From: Tuctoria greenei
Lineage: Eukaryota; Streptophyta; Magnoliopsida; Poales; Poaceae
NCBI GenBank assembly: GCA_036927565.1
Contig: JAYESD010000003.1
Span: 79,281,311-79,345,310 of the forward strand
DNA: 64,000 bases
Direction of reading: 5' to 3'
Part shown: positions 1 through 10,525 of the stretch, in pieces
How positions within the stretch are numbered: the stretch's first letter is position 1
Layout: every line of letters begins with the position of its first letter
Translations under genes and position numbers: made by a program
The notes under the pieces: generated by a model
What the model was told of the DNA's origin: nothing
What the model saw: only the letters and a program-made list of their open reading frames with translations
Database searches by the model: none

Positions 1-502
1 ACGGGCTTACTCCTAGCAATACTAGGACGACTCCCGCCAAGAGCCTATGGCATAGCCGAATGTGGAGGATTACGAAGGACAGATAGGGCTATCACCACCT
101 ACTGCCTACATCTTCAATCTGTGGGTCTACGAGAAATCCACTTATGATTTATAACCTAAGCACCACACTTACGTTCTAAATCACTACTCTAGTTGTTTTG
201 AACACAAAGCTGCAACTAGAGCCTCTAATGAATTAGAGCAGTGAACCCACAAGTAACTACTTGTGCAAACTACTAAGAATAAAAGATCAGACTTGTATTG
301 AATTCACAAAGGCTTAATTGATTGAGTAAAACCTTTGTAGGGGTACAAGTGTGAAGAGGGACTTGACAAGCCCAAGCCCCCTTCTCCTAGACTCTTCACC
401 ACCCTCTCCTTCTACTTTGGTAGCCTCTAGGACAACTCTAAACCTTTGGAGTGTAGCACTATTCTCAACATTTGGTGTGTGTGAAAAGCGAGTTGAGGGG
501 GT

Positions 503-511
503 CTATTTATA
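503..511 (-). promoter_or_regulatory. TATA box in 3' LTR of element A
   Basis: The plus strand reads CTATTTATA, that is TATAAATAG in the sense of the element. The same site occurs at the matching place in the 5' LTR. Confidence 0.6.
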
Positions 512-624
512 GGTGGAGGAGGGTCAGTTCCCGCCACAATTAACGTGTGAATCAGTCACCATTGACTCTAGGGAGCCGGGACGAGACAACACGTGTCATT
601 TAACCGGGTTTGGCGCCAGGAAGG

Positions 625-653
625 GGTCGGCCGAACCCCTGGTTCGGCCGACC
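625..653. repeat. 13-bp perfect inverted repeat with TCGGCCGA core
   Basis: Arms 625-637 and 641-653 are perfect reverse complements around a 3-base centre. The copy in the other LTR (9155-9183) has one change. Related sites recur in other Athila LTRs and internal regions of the window. Confidence 0.85.
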
Positions 654-997
654 TGGTCAAGCCTCCCCTCGGGGAGTGCTTCCTCCAGGTGGCTTCTAGG
701 TGGGCCCCGTTGATGTATATGGGTGCCACACTGTTGGATCTCCTCGTATTCTTCTGTTTGTGGGCCATTTGATCCATGTGTTGCCACGTATCATCGCCTG
801 ATTCGTTGAAATCCATTTTCTTGGATTCATCACTGCATGTTTTGGTATTTTGGGTAATAATTCACCTGCATACAAATAAATACCAACACTTGTGGAATTG
901 TGTTAGTGTATAGCCCTACCACTATGTTTTGTGTTTCTTTTATGCACATTATGAGGTGAATTGACGGTCAAAATATGGTACTTAAGGACTGTCAAGA

Positions 998-1010
998 AAC
1001 TCCCCCACAC
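998..1010 (-). other. Polypurine tract of element A
   Basis: In the sense strand it reads GTGTGGGGGAGTT and touches the 3' LTR directly, as expected for the plus-strand primer of reverse transcription. Confidence 0.8.
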
Positions 1011-2605
1011 TTAGTCCTTTGCTCGTCCTCGAGTGAAGGCAAGAAGAACTAGAGTGTTGTCATGAATTTGCTATAAGGTAGAAAATAAGGATACTAGATA
1101 TTTCAACTTATACCTGAATTCATGGATCCCCTTTGTGTATGTGGCTACCACATCAATCTTGGGTGTTTGAAAAGTGGAAAGGTTAGAATGAAGTTCCCTT
1201 GGATCATTCTCTGCTGAAATGATTTGGCAATTGCTATATTTGAAAGTCATAGGAACATTTGCCCTTGCCTTCTCGATCGGAATCTCTCAAATCTCTCAAA
1301 GTGTTTGAGTCCTCACCATGGCATGTTTTGCCAATTCTTGTACCTATACTAAAAGTAGCTATATCTGGAGCTTGGTAGGGATGAATGTGGCACACATTTG
1401 CAATGCATATGTTACTAAGTCAAAAACTTGATCCTATGAGAGACTTATACAATGAACAAAGTGAAGGGAAAATTTTTGTGCACGTGAATGGAATGGAGGG
1501 GTGAGGTGATAACTCCCATGAATTTTCTCTTTTATTTAAGGATGAAACGTGGCTACTTTTTTTTTAGCACTCTTACTCTTTTTCAAGAGTGGATGCTTTT
1601 TCTTTTTCATGTAGCCATGTCTTCTACTCCTTTTTATTTTTAGAGAGGCTTTCATTTGTGTTGTATGGAGTTTCTTTTTGACGGATGGGTAATCGATGGA
1701 TGCAAACTCTCAATGTGAGAAATTTTGCATGAATAGAGTGCACAAGAGTTTTCAATTCAAAAAGTTCATGCATGTCACTCAATTGGGTCACGTGTTTGAC
1801 AAAGTTCAATGAAAAACAAAGTGGCATATGCTTGTGGTTTTCAATGAACGTATCATATGGCCTTGGTGGGTATATAAATTTCCAATGAGAGATTTAGGCA
1901 AAGTTCAAGACTTCAAATAGTTACAAATGTCAAAATCAATTTCAAGCAAAAGGATGATTTCTAAAGAACTCATTTACCATATCACACTAGTCAAATACCA
2001 AGATGATGTGTTTTTCCTATTGAATTATGGGAATCATAAACAAGGTAATGAATTGAAATATAAAGTATTCAAATTTTAAGCTTAAGCAAATTCTTGAATA
2101 CCAAATTTTTTTTCAATTTGTTGAGTTGATTCATTTTAGATATGCAATGAAAAATATGAAATCAACTCAAACAGCAGGGTAGCGCACAAAATTGGGGAAA
2201 AGAAATCCAAACTGATTTTCTGGAGCAAAACAGAGTCGTACGATGCAGAAAACAAGTCGGCCGACCAGGGGGTTTGGCCGACCTCATGTTGGCTCTTCTA
2301 TGGCTCTGTTTTGTCATGTCGTTTTGCTCATTCGGTCGCGGCATGTTTTGATATGTAACATTGATTGTTTTCACGTCGGGATTTCGTGACTTGGAGACAT
2401 GTTTCCCCCACACTTGTTTCCTGAATTCTTTATTCAACAAAATAAACTAAAGGGGGGACTTTACCGGTGTTAGATGAACCTGTAAGTTCACTTTATTGAA
2501 ATCAAAATATGGGGATGCTTACATTATTTAACCTAGCTTTAGAAAACAAATGTTTTTAAAAAAAATCCTAAATAGTAAGCATCCTATGTTGTCAGGACAT
2601 CTAAA
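1011..2605 (-). other. 3' untranslated region of element A
   Basis: About 1.6 kb between the extra ORF and the polypurine tract with no credible ORF. It is AT-rich and related to 45752-47000 and 50526-51860 in the Athila composite; shared blocks include the segment with CTTGGTAGGGA near 1372. It holds the conserved stem-loop at 1547-1620 and a TCGGCCGA inverted repeat near 2250-2285. Confidence 0.7.
1547..1620 (-). other. Conserved nested stem-loop in 3' UTR
   Basis: The outer arms are ACGTGGCTAC (1547-1556) and GTAGCCATGT (1611-1620), with one non-Watson-Crick pair. The inner arms are CACTCTT (1568-1574) and AAGAGTG (1585-1591). Equivalent structures at 46224-46303 and 51094-51174 keep the outer stem but have a different inner stem. 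Confidence 0.6.
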
Positions 2606-3529
2606 CTATGGTGCGTTGTAGATGTCGGGCTCCCTGACGGCATTGAACAAGCGCTGCAGTTTGGCGCTCATGCCACGGCGAACACCGTCAATCTCCTCCT
2701 TGAGGGCCAAGTTGTCGTCCTTCAGTTCTGCCCTCTCGATGCGCCCTTCAGCCACCAAGTCAGTCAGCTTCTTGTTCTCCAAGCGGAGAGAAGCGAACTC
2801 CTTGGTCAGCTATGCCACTTTAGGGGCACGAGGAGAGTCCTCATCACTGCCCTCGAACTGACCGGGTGGCCCGTTGATGGCAGGTGGTGGGACGTGTCGC
2901 CTAATCTTGGAGGGTGACGAGCCCGTCGACTCCTCCATCACCAGATTATCCACGCACTTGAATAGGCCCTTAGCGTAGCCTCCTTCCGGTTTGCGCACCC
3001 CGTAGATAAGAAAGCGATCTCCCATGCGTTCTAGCGAGGTACAGGTGGGCGTCTTGTAGTGGTGGCTCACTACATCGCCCTTCTTAGTCTTCAATGTGTA
3101 CATGAATTCCTCATTGGGCAGCAACGATGGGAGAGACTCATCTTTTCCGTGGAAAATACGTGTCTTGATTGGGTTCAATCCAGCCAAAGTCGAACAGCAT
3201 GGCATCGTCAACTTCATCGGCGTTCTCCGAGGGGAGAGCGACTGGACAGCGCTACGAGGTGTAGGGTTGCGCCTGCACGGAGTCGTCGCAGGCGGGATCA
3301 TGGCAAGGGGCTTGACATCGATCGCCATGACGGACTCCAAGGCGATGGAAGTTTTGTCGTTGCCCGGTGTAATGTCCCCGCTCAAGTTGAAGGTTGAGCT
3401 GGAGGAGGCATGAGGCACAATCTTCTTGTCGGCCATGACGAGGACGGGAGGAAGATGATGATTTAATGAGGTGTACAACTTTCCTCTCTGTTTCCGTCCT
3501 TTAAGTAGGCAGGGAACAATGCGTTTCAT
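2606..3529 (-). pseudogene. Extra ORF downstream of pol, element A (one internal stop)
   Basis: This ORF has the same sense as pol and lies between integrase and the 3' UTR, where Athila and Tat elements carry an additional gene. It reads 239 codons to a TAG at 2810-2812. It then stays open in frame for 67 more codons to 2606. The extension is rich in Leu, Glu, Lys and Arg in a heptad-like pattern and looks like a coiled coil. A likely true start is the Met at 3436 (MADKK), which has a G at +4. The middle holds a Ser/Thr/Pro-rich stretch and an acidic EGSDEDS segment. I do not recognise the family, and its function is unknown. It has no obvious signal peptide or membrane segment, so a classical envelope protein is unlikely. 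Confidence 0.6.
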
Positions 3530-3764
3530 CGAGGATTTTGTGGAGGATATCGAGGAGGATCAACACGAGAAAACAGAACACGAACGGCACGAAGGGAGAG
3601 TCGGCCAACCCTAGGGTTCGGCCGACCCCCTTCTGGCTCCGTTTGGGCCACATTTTCTCAGGTCGATTAAATGGGCCTCATAGATGAAGAATTGGATGGG
3701 CCCATTAGTTGGACGTGGAGAATTTAAACAGAATTGAAAGAAATGGCATGGAAATCGATTAGAT

Positions 3765-6669
3765 TTACCATGTCAAATTCTTTTCTGTATCCTTTTGGGA
3801 ATTGAGAAATAATTTGAGTCGATGCCCATTCACTTTGAATAGTTGATCGTCATTACCTTGGAGTGTAATTGCTCCATGGGATGAAGTCTCTACTACAGTG
3901 AAGGGTCCTTCCCATTTACTTCTAAGCTTCCCATGTCCAAAGAGTTTAACCCTAGAGTTAAAGAGTAAAACTTTATCTCCAGGTTTGAACTCCTTCGGCG
4001 TAATCCTCTTATCATGCCATCATTTGGTTCTCTCTTTATAAATTCTGGCACTGTGGTACGCCTTATCTCTCCATTCCTCCAACTCAGAGATTTGCTTCAA
4101 TTGGTGATTTCCAGCTTCATTAAGATTCATGTTCCATCGCTTGATGGCCCAATACGCTCTATGTTCCAATTCTACGGGAAGATGGCAAGTCTTCCCATAG
4201 ACAAGTTGGAAAGGAGGACATGTCGATAGGTGTCTTGTAGGCAGTAAGATATGCCCACAATGCATCGGGTAGCTTTTGCTTCCATCCCGTTCCCATTTCC
4301 AAGACAGTCTTTTGCAGAATATTCTTAATTTGCTTATTAGATGTTTCTGCTTGACCATTTGTCTGTTGGTGGTATGGGGTAACAATGTTATGCTGGACTC
4401 AAAGTTCCCTTAAAAAGTTTCGAAAGGTCTTATCTATTAAATGAGACCCTCCATCACTTATGATCATACGGGGAGTTCCAAAGCATGGGAAAATGATCAC
4501 ATGGAACATTTTCCTTGCTTGTTTGGAATCAGCAGTTTTGCATGGCAATGCTTCTATCCATTTTGACACATAATCGACGGCAACCAGAATATACTCGCAA
4601 TCATAAGACCTAGGAAAAGGTCCCATGAAATCAATACCCCATACATCAAATAATTCCACTTGGAGATTGTATGTTAGGGGCGTCGCATCGCGAGCAGAGA
4701 TTCCTCCATGCTTCTGGCATTTCCAACATCTGCGAATGAATTCCTTGGTATCTTCATACATTGAAGGCCAATAGAATCCACTCTGCCAGATTTTTGCCTG
4801 AGTACGGTAAACACCGTAATGACGACCATAGGGGCCAGCATGGCATTTCTCTATAATTTTGGTGCCTTCAATTGATGGGACGCACCTTCTAAGAAGGCCA
4901 TCGGCACATACTCGATAGAGGTAATGGTCATCCCAAAGGTGTCTACGACTCTCATAAATGAGTTTCTTTTTGTTCTCCCCTTGTGGTACGTATCCCGTGA
5001 CCATAAAGTTCATGATATCCGCATAACAAGGGTGAGAGTCTATCACCTTGAGGAGCATATCATCTCGTAGGAAGTCATTGATAGGTATGTCCATGGTTTG
5101 TGTGACTTCCATACGTGAAAGATGATCTACTACTGAATTCTCTACTCCTTTCTTATCTCTTATTTCCAAATCAAATTCTTGGAGTAGAAGAATCCATTGA
5201 ATTAGCCTGGGTTTAGCATCCTTTTTGGTAAGCAGATATTTCAAAGCAGGATGGTCTGTGTAGACTATGACCTTTGCTCCAACCAAATAGGATCTAAACT
5301 TGTCGATAGCAAAAACTAATGCTAGGAACTCTTTCTCAGTTGTGGCATAATTGAGTTGGGCTCCTATCAGAGTATTGCTAGCGTAGGCTATTGCGTGATG
5401 TTTTTTATCTTTGGTTTGGCCTAAGACCGCACCAAAAGCAAAGTCACTGGCATCACACATGGTTTCGAATGGCAGCATCCAATCAGGAGGTTAGATAATT
5501 GGAGCTGAGATGAGTGCCTTTTTGAGTATATCAAATGATTTAAGGCATTCATCATTGAAATCAAAGGGAGCTTCTTTAGCTAATAGGTTGGTGAGGGGTC
5601 TAGCAATTTTGGAGAAATCCTTGATAAATCGTCGGTAGAACCTCGCATGACCTAAAAAGCTGCGGATTCCCTTAACATTGATAGGAGGTGGAAGTTTTTC
5701 AATAACTTCAAGTTTAGCTTTGTCCACCTCTATCCCTCTCTCGGACACCAAGTGTCCAAGAATGATGCCTTCCCATACAATGAAATGGCACTTTTCCCAA
5801 TTAAGCACAAGGTCCTTCTCCTGGAATCTTTGTAAGACCCTGTCTAAATTTTCTAGACAATGATCAAAAGTTTTTGCATAGACGGAGAAATAGTCCATGA
5901 AAACTTCCATGATATCCTCGATCATGTCTGAAAATATAGACATCATGCATCTTTGAAAAGAAGCAGGAGCGTTACACAGTCCAAAGGACATACGCCAGTG
6001 GGCATAGGTCCCGTAAGGACATGTGAACGTGGTCTTACTTTGACCATCGGGATGGATAGGAATTTGATGATATCTCGAATACCCATCAAGGAAACAGAAG
6101 TAGGAGTGTTTTGCCAATCGCTCTAACATCTCATCGATAAAGGGCAATGGAAAACGGTCTTTCCTTGTTGCCCTGTTAAGTTTTCGGTAGTCAATGCACA
6201 TCCTCCATCCCGTGATGGTCTGTTGAGGAATTAATTCATTCCTCTCGTTTTGAACGACCTTCATACCTCCCTTCTTAGGCACTACTTGAACTGGACTTAC
6301 CCATTCACTATGAGGAACAGGGTAAATAATCCTGGCATGCAGAACATTCAAGACTTCTTTCTTGACAACTTCCCGCATCGCATTATTCAATCGCCTTTGA
6401 GGTTTCCTTGAGGGGACACTCTCAGGGTCAATAGGAATATGATGGGTGCATAACGCTGGACTAATTCCCTTGAGATCCTGAAGTAAATATACAAAAACAG
6501 CTCTATGCCTTTCTAACATGGCCATGAGTTTGAGCATTTCATCATATGAAAGCTTGTCACTTATGATGACAGGGGCTTCGAAATTGCCATTTATAAAGGC
6601 ATAACGTAGGCCTGGAGGTAGAATCTTGAGCTCAACAGGAGGTTTTGGGGAGGGCTCTTCTTTTGGCAA
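3765..6669 (-). pseudogene. pol of element A: reverse transcriptase, RNase H, integrase
   Basis: The reading order on the minus strand is as follows. RT is at 6669-5491: it has GWRMCIDYRKLNRAT, FPLPFIDEMLERL and SFGLCNAPASFQRCM. RNase H is at 5478 onward: FETMCDASDFAFGAVLGQ, then YTDHPALKYLL. The integrase zinc finger runs from the His of CHAGPYGRHYG to CWKCQ near the middle. The integrase core has GIDFMGPFP and IISDGGSHL. The GPY/F-like end, KWEGPF, is at about 3890. Lesions: the RT box reads FMDY instead of FMDD (codon 5890-5892); a TAA at 5491 splits RT from RNase H; a frameshift and stops near 4385-4400 precede the third catalytic residue of integrase; a TGA is at 4020-4022. After that TGA the frame is open to a TAA at 3765. 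Confidence 0.9.
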
Positions 6670-6737
6670 TTCAATTTCCTCCTGAAATTCATCCTCCTCT
6701 TGGACGAAGTCTTCTTCTCCTTTAATTTCAGGGGGTT

Positions 6738-7359
6738 CTAAAAATGAAGAGTCCTAACCTCCTCCATTGGCTCATCTTGGATGGGAGATTCTGCATATGT
6801 GTTCTTTGAACGCAGAATAGGCATGGAGAAATTTCTCCCTCCAAGATTGATATTGAGGCTTCCTTCCAAAGGAACTTCCATTAGAAATTTCTCTATGGGA
6901 ATCCCTATCATGATGTCAAAATCTTTGATTTCGAACATGTGAAAATCTAGGAGAGCCTCAACATATTTGTGTCTAACAAACACTTGTTGCAGAACCCCAC
7001 ATTCTTCAAGAATGGTTCCGAATGAATCTCAGAAGGATTTGCGTGTTGGTGCCAATGGCACAACACCAAGAATGGTGAGAGCACAAGAATCAGAAATGAG
7101 ATTTGCTCCAATAGTAGGGTTGTATAGGATTCTCATTGGTGTCCCTCTAATAGAACATAAAATGGTAGCCAAAGGTGAGGTCATCCGAAGAATTTCGGGT
7201 ATTCTCGACTTCAGTTGTCCACTCTCTGCTTAGGATAGAGGTCAACTCATTGACCGTCTGACTGATGAACACCCCGTCAGGTGGTTCAGGTGGAGTTGGA
7301 GGCAATGAAGGTTTCCTATAGCAACAATACTTCGAGGTATTTCCATAATCTTCAAAAAG
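6738..7359 (-). pseudogene. Protease/linker region between gag and RT, element A
   Basis: This links the gag remnant to RT and is broken by stops. The segment 6983-6738 (MFVRHKYVEALLDFHMFEIK...) fits the C-terminal half of a retropepsin-like domain, with IMIGIPIEKFL where a flap-distal strand is expected. Upstream, near 7100-7170, the frame reads YNPTIGANLIS. That is the position of the catalytic Asp motif, with Asn-Pro-Thr in place of Asp-Thr/Ser-Gly. The domain call is inferred from order and weak similarity. Confidence 0.5.
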
Positions 7360-8270
7360 CTATTCCTCGAAGTAAAATGGAAACTGTGAGGGTTGAATTT
7401 CTTCTACCTTCGTAGTCTCAGGTTCGGGAGAGGATTCCTCTAGCAAGGCTTGGGGTAAATAGGAAATAGGTTCATCCTTGTCCAAGAGTGTATCCTCCGT
7501 TCTTGACACGACTTGCTCTTGGAGAGGCTCATTAAGACCCATAATGAAGGAAGAATTTTCTAGAATTCTGTCCAGAAGATCCTTGCCATCTTCTGGAGTC
7601 TTATGGAGGAAAGATCCTCCAGTTGTAATGTCAAGATATAGGGCGGACTCTTTGTTCAATCCCATGAAGAAATGTTGCAAAAGCATTGGATCAGGGATTA
7701 ACAAATCTGGGCCAGAATTTTTCAAAAGAGAAAATATGTCCCAAGTTGCACCTATGGATTCCTTCTCCATCTGCTAGAAGCATAGTACTTCCTTTCATAA
7801 GGAAACAATTCGGGCAATGGAAAATGAAACAAGACAAAATTTGTCTTGTAATTCACTACAATCACCGTTTGTCTTCCCAATGTAGTGGTTGTACCATTGT
7901 TTGGCTTTTTCCTTGAGGGAAAAGGGAAACAACTTCCATTTGAGAGTTTCCTGTGTCATACCTTTGATTAGAACGCATGAACACAGTTGTTCAAACTCTC
8001 ATAGATGGTGGTAAGGGTTTTCACAATCCGTTCCTAAGAAGGATTGTTCCTGAAACATGGCTATAAAGCCAGGGCGAAGTTCATAGCTAGTTGAACAAAT
8101 AGGTTCCGCCGAAGGCGGTGGCTCACAGAACTTGCCCTTCGGAGCAGAGTAAGAAAGAATGGTGGGTTGCTCCATTTATATGGTGGTGCTAAGGTAACAA
8201 TAAGAAAGGTAAGATGATAGATAAGGGGGATATGATACGAGGGTGATCTTAGTTCGAAGATTAACAGCAA
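7360..8270 (-). pseudogene. gag remnant of element A
   Basis: The frame 7770-7360 shows the end of a plant gypsy gag domain: a segment around LLQHFFMGLNKES, then TTGGSFLHKTPEDG. Between 8060 and 7771 the frame, with stops, reads EFEQLCSCVLIKGMTQETLK followed by KLFPFSLKEKAKQWY. That is the typical gag core of Athila/Tat elements. The next gag block begins just past a stop at about 7775. No zinc knuckle is visible. It would build the particle shell, but it is broken by several stops and at least one frameshift. Confidence 0.75.
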
Positions 8271-8274
8271 CTGT

Positions 8275-8292
8275 TCCCCGGCAACGGCGCCA
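8275..8292 (-). other. Primer-binding site (tRNA-Asp) of element A
   Basis: The minus strand reads TGGCGCCGTTGCCGGGGA, complementary over 18 bases to the 3' end of plant tRNA-Asp(GUC). It lies 8 bases (GAAATGCT on the plus strand) from the 5' LTR. Confidence 0.85.
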
Positions 8293-8300
8293 GAAATGCT

Positions 8301-9527
8301 TGTTGGTATTTCTTACACCACAGAGTTATCCACAAGCGCACGGAAATACCATTGTAGCACTTCCCCTTAAGGAGTATTCCCAAGGGTATCGAATCCAAAG
8401 AACGTGTGTGCTAATCTTTCGAACTAACTCACTCAAGGACACAAAGTTGTTTAGTAGGCAAGGAACAGAGAGGAATTCAAAATATTGATCCTAATTCAAG
8501 GTAGTTTGCAGTAGATGCTTTCTTCGGGCACGGGCTTACCACTAGCAATACTAGGACGACTCCCGCCAAGAGCCTATGGCATAGCCGAATGTGGAGGATT
8601 ACGAAGGACGGATAGGGTTGTCACCACCTACTGCCTACCTCTTCAATCCGTGGGTCTACGAGATATCCACTGATGATTTATAACCTAAGCACCACGCTTA
8701 CGTTCTAAATCACTACTCTAGTTGTTTCGAACACAAAGCTACAACTAGAGCCTCTAATGAATTAAAGCAGTGAACCCACAAGTAACTACTTGTGCAAACT
8801 ACTAAGAATAAAAGATCAAACTTGTATTTAATTCACAAAGGCTTACTTGATTGAGTAAAACCTTTGTAGGGGTACAAGTGTAGAAGAGGGACTTGACAAG
8901 CCCAAGCCTCCTTCTCCTAGACTCTTCACCACACTCTCGTTCTACTTTGGTAGCCTCTAGGACTACTCTAAACCTTTGGAGTGTAGCACTATTCTCAACT
9001 TTTGGTGTGTGTGAGAAGTGAGGTGAGGGGGTCTATTTATAGGTGGAGAAGGGTCAGTTCCCGCCACAATTAACGCGTGAATCAGTCACCATTGACTCCA
9101 GGGAGCCGAGAGGAGCCAACACGTAACATTTGACTGGGTTTGGCGCCAGGAAGGGGTCGACCGAACCCCTGGTTCGGCCGACCTGGTCAAGCCTCCCCTC
9201 AGGGAGTGCTTCCTCCAGATGGCTTCCAGGTGGGCCCCCTTGATGTATATGGGTGCAACACCATTGGATCTCCTCGTATTCTTCTGTTTGTGGGCCATTT
9301 GATCCATGTGTTGCCACGTGTCATCGCCTGATTTGTTGAAATCCATTTTCATGGATTCATCCCTGCATGTTTTGGTATTTTGGGTAATAATTCACCTGCA
9401 TACAAATAAATACCAACACTTGTGGAATTGGGTTAGTTTATAGCCCTACCACTATGTTTTGTGTTTCTTTTATGCACATTATGAGGTGAATTGACGGTCA
9501 AAATATGGTACTTAAGGACCGTCAACA
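8301..9527 (-). repeat. 5' LTR of element A
   Basis: 1227 bp with ends TGTTG and CAACA. The outer flank is ACCAT. It has a TATA box at 9033-9041, the inverted repeat at 9155-9183, and a block at 8524-8660 that is shared with all other Athila LTRs here. Confidence 0.92.
9033..9041 (-). promoter_or_regulatory. TATA box in 5' LTR of element A
   Basis: TATAAATAG in sense, about 490 bp from the sense start of the LTR. The conserved R/U5 block lies downstream. Confidence 0.65.
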
Positions 9528-9902
9528 ACCATCTTCATGGAAACATCGATGGCAGGTCCCTTGGGAGGTGTCGGAGTTAGATGCTCCGACACCGCCCACC
9601 ATCTTCATGGAAACGTCGACGGCAGGCCCCTTTGAAGGTGCTGGAGCTGGATGCTCTGGCGTAACATGCTTTGTATGTCCTGCACACATAACAGAGGTGC
9701 ATATTGTTTTGCTTGTTGGTGATCTTTTCCTATCCTTAAGTATTGTCATGTCTTACAGTCCTGGGCTGGTACACGGGATTTGCGTAATTCTCTGCATCGG
9801 CTCTCAGGGTCCGGCTTCCTTCTTATTCGGGGGTCTGAGCGTCCTGGGCCCCTGGTACTTAGCCGCAGCACTGGGAGGCAAAGCGCAGACACTTAGGGTA
9901 CA
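9528..9902 (-). repeat. Tat-1 3' region with 70-bp tandem pair and hairpin
   Basis: Two 70-bp units start at 9528 and 9598, each with ACCATCTTCATGGAAAC. Between them is a perfect 10-bp stem, GGTGTCGGAG (9567-9576) with CTCCGACACC (9584-9593). In the sense strand the units translate to a repeated GPAVDVSMKMV / GPAIDVSMKMV. The rest shows no ORF. It joins directly to 12726 once the solo LTR is removed. Confidence 0.6.
9898..9902. repeat. Target-site duplication GTACA, left copy
   Basis: Identical to 12721-12725, on the other side of the solo LTR. Confidence 0.9.
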
Positions 9903-10027
9903 TGTAACACCCTCATTTTCATGCATCATGCCTTGCATACATTCATATACATGTTTAACATTAACCCACAACAAGAGGAACGAGTCTAAAATTGATTTGG
10001 AGCAAGACCGCACTTAAAATGCAGGAA

Positions 10028-10350
10028 AGTGCGGACTAGTCCGATTTTACTAAGGACTAGTCCGATTTCTCTCTGAGTAAAAATGGACTTGTCCGTTTTT
10101 GCTGCGGACTAGTCGATTTTTCCTCTGGAAACTTTCGGACTTGTCCAATTTTGTGCGGACTAGTCCGATATTCCAAGAATCCTTGAAAAATTGCTATGTC
10201 CCAAGACTTTTCTGAACTAGTCCGTTGTTCCAGCGGACTTGTCCGTTTTCCTCTCTAACTAAAGTCGGACTTGTCCGATTTTAAGCCAGACTTGTCCGAT
10301 TTTCTCTCTAGACAACTTCGGACTAGTCCGGTCCTTTTTGGAGTTGTCTG
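10028..10350. repeat. Array of CGGACTAGTCCG palindromes
   Basis: About twelve copies of GGACTAGTCC or GGACTTGTCC, mostly followed by GATTTT or GTTTT, spaced irregularly 20-50 bp. Two more lie at 10876 and 10897. Many copies are exact 12-bp palindromes. They sit upstream of the LTR's TATA box. Confidence 0.85.
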
Positions 10351-10516
10351 ATATTTCGCGACTCCGAGTTGATCTTTTGTTTTACGACTGTTTTCTTGGG
10401 TTTCACATTGTGGGCCTAGGGACATCGTTCCTAACTCTTTTAGAGCCCATGTGGGACTCTAAACCGGCCTCTACTCCTCTCAAACTCGAAATCCATCTAA
10501 CCCTAGCCTCCTCCTC

Positions 10517-10525
10517 TATATAAAC
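10517..10525 (+). promoter_or_regulatory. TATA box in Tekay-like solo LTR
   Basis: TATATAAAC about 170 bp downstream of the palindrome array. It indicates that the solo LTR is oriented on the plus strand. Confidence 0.55.

Larger units (their letters stand above)
1..997 (-). repeat. 3' LTR of element A, cut by window edge
   Basis: Direct repeat of 8531-9527. Its inner boundary at 997 reads GTCAAGA where the other LTR ends GTCAACA, so the first bases of the sense LTR are mutated. The polypurine tract follows at once. About 230 bp of the LTR's sense 3' end are outside the window. It contains a 13-bp inverted repeat at 625-653 and a TATA box at 503-511. Confidence 0.92.
1..9527 (-). mobile_element. 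Athila-type Ty3/gypsy retrotransposon, element A
   Basis: Two direct repeats (1-997 and 8301-9527) enclose, on the minus strand, a primer site, gag remnants, RT, RNase H, integrase, an extra ORF and a polypurine tract. A primer site complementary to the 3' end of tRNA-Asp and the FMD-type RT box place it in the Athila/Tat clade, nearest Athila. In the first 185 aligned LTR bases I count ten differences by eye, so the insertion is not recent. The outer end of the 3' LTR lies beyond the window, so the left target duplication cannot be checked; the right flank is ACCAT. Pol and gag carry stops and frameshifts, so the element is dead. Confidence 0.9.

Noticed and set aside
2810..3529. Extra ORF of element A as a viral envelope protein
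   Set aside because: No signal peptide, no membrane segment and a coiled-coil end; position alone is not enough.
9505..10017. 170-codon plus-strand frame
   Set aside because: It crosses the element A LTR end, Tat-1 sequence and the solo LTR start, so it cannot be an old gene; no domain is visible.
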